From Betaproteobacteria bacterium (GTDB lineage Bacteria > Pseudomonadota > Gammaproteobacteria > Burkholderiales > Burkholderiaceae_C): a stretch of 9,171 bases of DNA. The DNA is taken from NCBI GenBank assembly GCA_947448675.1, contig CANFOR010000109.1:1-9171 (forward strand). Direction: 5' to 3'. Below, one piece after another: positions 7,419 to 9,171 of the stretch. The notes under the pieces were generated by a model. It searched no databases, was not told where the DNA came from, and saw nothing but the letters and a program-made list of their open reading frames with translations. The stretch's first letter is position 1, and every line of letters starts with the position of its first letter. The position numbers were made by a program, and so were the translations under genes.

Positions 7419-7467
7419 GAAATTATCATTTCCCCTCTGAAATGGAAGGAATTCTCAGTTCAATTCC
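7419..7467. repeat. Cluster of short inverted repeats between the operators
   Basis: Three small dyads sit side by side. The first is GAAAT/ATTTC (7419-7423 and 7428-7432). The second is CATTTC/GAAATG (7427-7432 and 7439-7444). The third is GGAATT/AATTCC (7448-7453 and 7462-7467). The first two share an arm, so they could not form together as hairpins. They could be protein sites or chance pairs in AT-rich DNA. Confidence 0.3.
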
Positions 7468-7596
7468 ACACATTTTCGTCTCTATAGGTGCTTTCCCTAG
7501 GCGTTGAAATTCTCCAACACTCTTTGGTGACTAATAATGGTTTGCCAGGGTGTTTAAAGGGTATACCCTAGACTTTGATGACAAAGCGAGGAGTAT

Positions 7597-7616
7597 CATT
7601 GCAATCGTTTGTATTT
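7597..7616 (+). promoter_or_regulatory. LacI-family-type operator facing tonB
   Basis: It reads CATTGCAATCGTTTGTATTT, identical to the receptor-side operator at 19 of 20 bases. The single change (A to T at the ninth base) makes the core CAATCGTTTG one base short of a perfect palindrome. It lies 66 bases before the tonB ATG. The centres of the two sites are 246 bp apart, which would allow repression at both promoters and possibly looping. Promoter overlap is inferred from a TATCAT hexamer at its left edge. Confidence 0.8.
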
Positions 7617-7671
7617 CGCTTTGAAAGATATTTTTTGAGCGCATTGGGCAACCCGCAGTCAGTCAATTTTT

Positions 7672-7677
7672 GAGGAG
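7672..7677 (+). promoter_or_regulatory. Ribosome binding site of tonB
   Basis: GAGGAG lies five bases before the ATG at 7683, a near-ideal Shine-Dalgarno sequence and spacing. It decides the tonB start. Confidence 0.88.
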
Positions 7678-7682
7678 ATTTC

Positions 7683-8363
7683 ATGGATTACGCCAGTCAG
7701 CAACGCAACCCGGCCAAGCATGTGCTGGGTATTGTTGTTGTCATCGCTATGCATGTGCTCTTGGTGTGGGCGCTGCAAAATGGCTTGGCCCATAAGGTGA
7801 TGAGTTTGGTAAAAAAACCGATTGACGCCAAGTTGATTGAAGAAGTCAAACCCAAAGAGCCCGACCTGCCGCCGCCCCCACCTCCGCCACCTCCGCCCAA
7901 GAAGCCGCCGCCACCGCCAGACTTTGTTCCGCCGCCTGAGATCACGCCTGCCGTAGCAGCGCCAGCACCGGGCCCGGCGATTACTGCGGTGACGCAAGCG
8001 CCACCGCCACCCAAGGTAGAGGCGCCTCTGCCCCCACCTCCTCCGGCGCCACCACCTCCGCCACCACCCGCACCCAAGCCTATGCTGCGCGTGGCACCGG
8101 TTGTCAGCGCCTCGTCCTGCGAGAAGCCCGAGTACCCCGCGTCTTCACGCCGCCAAGAAGAAGAGGGCACCGTGGTGCTGCGCTTTTTGGTGGCTGAAGA
8201 CGGCCGTGTGATCGACAGCAAGGTTGAAAAAACCAGTGGTTTTGCGCGCTTAGACGAGGCGGCGCGGGCTGCATTGTCGAAATGCAAGTTCAAGCCCGGC
8301 ACGGTAGACGGCGCTCCAGAGCAAGCCTGGGCCGCCATGAAATACACCTGGCGCTTAGAGTGA
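7683..8363 (+). CDS. tonB: TonB energy-transducing protein
   Basis: A 226-residue inner-membrane-anchored periplasmic protein that passes the proton-motive force from ExbB-ExbD to outer-membrane receptors. It has one N-terminal membrane helix (about 13-31) with a histidine (H24) in the position of the functional His of the SxxxH motif; the serine is replaced by V20. A very proline-rich spanning region runs from about 62 to 133. The C-terminal TonB domain (about 146-226) contains the PEYPASSRR segment, a GTVVLRFLV strand and a final KYTWRLE. Two cysteines (C146, C201) bracket the domain, as is common in this TonB group. The gene is divergent from the receptor unit, under a matching operator, and followed by exbB after 59 bases. 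This suggests a TonB dedicated to the sugar receptor rather than to iron uptake. Confidence 0.95.
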   Translation: MDYASQQRNPAKHVLGIVVVIAMHVLLVWALQNGLAHKVMSLVKKPIDAKLIEEVKPKEPDLPPPPPPPPPPKKPPPPPDFVPPPEITPAVAAPAPGPAITAVTQAPPPPKVEAPLPPPPPAPPPPPPPAPKPMLRVAPVVSASSCEKPEYPASSRRQEEEGTVVLRFLVAEDGRVIDSKVEKTSGFARLDEAARAALSKCKFKPGTVDGAPEQAWAAMKYTWRLE

Positions 8364-8422
8364 TGCGCTCCGCTACACCTGGCCCTATTTGATAAAACCT
8401 CTTTTTACTGAACGGAACTCTT

Positions 8423-9171
8423 ATGTTTTCACTTCAATCTTTTTTATCGGTTTGCCGTACAACGCTTGCAGTAACAGCCCTGGGCCTGAGCCTAGGCGCT
8501 TTGGCGCAAGCCCCTGCAACGCCCACTGCACCACCCAGCGCAATAGCCTCTGCAGCAGCAGTAGCAAATGCGGCAACGCCCAGCATCAAAGCTCCTACGG
8601 GTGGCGTAGAAAGCAACCCCTATGGCTTGCAAGCCTTGTGGCAAGAGGGCGACCTGGTTGCTAAAACAACGCTGGTGATTTTGATCATCATGAGCATGGG
8701 CAGCTGGTACGTTATCGTCACTAAGCTGGTAGAGCAGTCACGCTTGGGCACGCAAGCCAATGCAGCGGCCAAGTCGTTTTGGAGCGCAGGCACGGTGCGC
8801 CAAGGCGCAGACACACTCAAGCCTTTGAGTGCCTATCGTTTCATTGCAGAAAAAGGCTTGCAGGCCACACAAAAGCACGAAGGCATGTTGGGCTCGGTAG
8901 ACTTCAACACCTGGGTCACACAAGGCATTGAGCGCGCCGTGGCCAATGTGCAAAGCCGCAGCCAAGATGGCTTGGCTGTGTTGGCCACCGTGGGCTCTAC
9001 TGCACCTTTTGTGGGCCTGTTTGGTACCGTCTGGGGCATCTACAACGCACTGGTCAAAATTGGTGCTTCAGGCCAAGCCTCCATCGACAAAGTGGCGGGC
9101 CCTGTGGGCGAGGCGCTGATCATGACGGCGATTGGCTTGGCAGTGGCGGTGCCTGCTGTGCTGGGCTATAA
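8423..9171 (+). CDS. exbB: ExbB proton-channel subunit (3' end beyond window)
   Basis: The first 249 codons of an ExbB/TolQ/MotA-family protein; the frame is open at the window end. Residues 1-30 are a probable signal peptide (LGALAQA). An Ala/Pro-rich periplasmic stretch to about 66 follows, then a first membrane helix at about 80-100. A cytoplasmic domain follows, then a second helix beginning near 185 with LATVGSTAPFVGLFGTVWGI. The third helix is GEALIMTAIGLAVAVPAVLGY, cut by the edge. The conserved small and threonine residues lining the proton path are present in the last two helices. ExbB pentamers with an ExbD dimer use the proton-motive force to drive TonB. Placement after tonB favours ExbB over TolQ. 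The ATG has only a weak GGA upstream; the signal peptide supports it. exbD would be expected next, outside the window. Confidence 0.93.
   Translation, partial: MFSLQSFLSVCRTTLAVTALGLSLGALAQAPATPTAPPSAIASAAAVANAATPSIKAPTGGVESNPYGLQALWQEGDLVAKTTLVILIIMSMGSWYVIVTKLVEQSRLGTQANAAAKSFWSAGTVRQGADTLKPLSAYRFIAEKGLQATQKHEGMLGSVDFNTWVTQGIERAVANVQSRSQDGLAVLATVGSTAPFVGLFGTVWGIYNALVKIGASGQASIDKVAGPVGEALIMTAIGLAVAVPAVLGY

Larger units (their letters stand above)
7225..7682. promoter_or_regulatory. Divergent control region between receptor unit and tonB unit
   Basis: This 458-bp region has no credible gene; the one short minus-strand reading frame in it (7234-7416) has no recognisable features. It must hold the promoters for both outward-reading units. 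It contains two near-identical LacI-type operators and several short dyads between them. I could not find a sigma-70 promoter with both hexamers at proper spacing on either side. The best fragment is TATCAT at 7594-7599, a possible -10 overlapping the tonB-side operator, but without a good -35. Confidence 0.8.

Noticed and set aside
7418..7432. Fur-box-like AT-rich dyad upstream of tonB and the receptor
   Set aside because: tonB genes are often iron regulated, so I compared it with the 7-1-7 Fur consensus, but fewer than half of the positions match. The LacI-type sites explain control better.
7697..8347. Glycine-rich minus-strand frame opposite tonB
   Set aside because: The glycine runs are simply the complement of the TonB proline codons.
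8364..8422. Possible terminator or promoter between tonB and exbB
   Set aside because: The 59-base gap has no stable inverted repeat with a T tract and no convincing promoter hexamers, so the two genes are treated as co-transcribed.
8389..8664. 91-residue plus-strand frame starting before exbB
   Set aside because: It is out of frame with exbB, whose signal peptide and family motifs run through the same bases.

Overview
The window looks like a chromosomal segment of a betaproteobacterium, most likely order Burkholderiales and plausibly Comamonadaceae. I infer this from the protein styles: a MidA-type methyltransferase, a DUF2905 membrane protein, a long proline-rich TonB with two C-terminal-domain cysteines, and a signal-peptide-bearing ExbB. 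The moderately high GC fits too. No mobile element, tRNA, rRNA or CRISPR array was seen.

Left block (1-1952, + strand): ordinary housekeeping or accessory genes. These are a secreted Spy/CpxP-like protein with His/Met-rich ends, a MidA/NDUFAF7-family SAM-dependent methyltransferase starting at TTG, and a 63-residue two-helix DUF2905 protein 9 bases behind it.

Middle block (1986-7224, - strand): a three-gene sugar unit read from 7224 down to 1986. The order is an outer-membrane TonB-dependent receptor, then a GH13 sucrose phosphorylase with a full catalytic triad and sucrose-site loop residues, then a GPH/SLC45-like MFS sugar transporter. A strong intrinsic terminator lies between the receptor and the phosphorylase, directly against the phosphorylase start codon.

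Right block (7683-9171, + strand): a divergent tonB gene followed by exbB, which runs off the window. The 458-bp region between the two units carries two near-identical 20-bp LacI-family-type operators (19 of 20 bases match). One stands in front of each unit, and each has the same orientation relative to the gene it faces.

Taken together this is probably a self-contained sucrose uptake and breakdown system. The receptor would take sucrose (or a related glucoside) across the outer membrane, powered by its own TonB-ExbB(-ExbD, beyond the edge). The MFS carrier would bring it across the inner membrane. The phosphorylase would split it with phosphate into glucose 1-phosphate and fructose. It resembles the sux-type loci of xanthomonads, but uses a phosphorylase where those use an amylosucrase, and adds a co-regulated energy-transducing complex. 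No LacI-type regulator or fructokinase is visible in the window.
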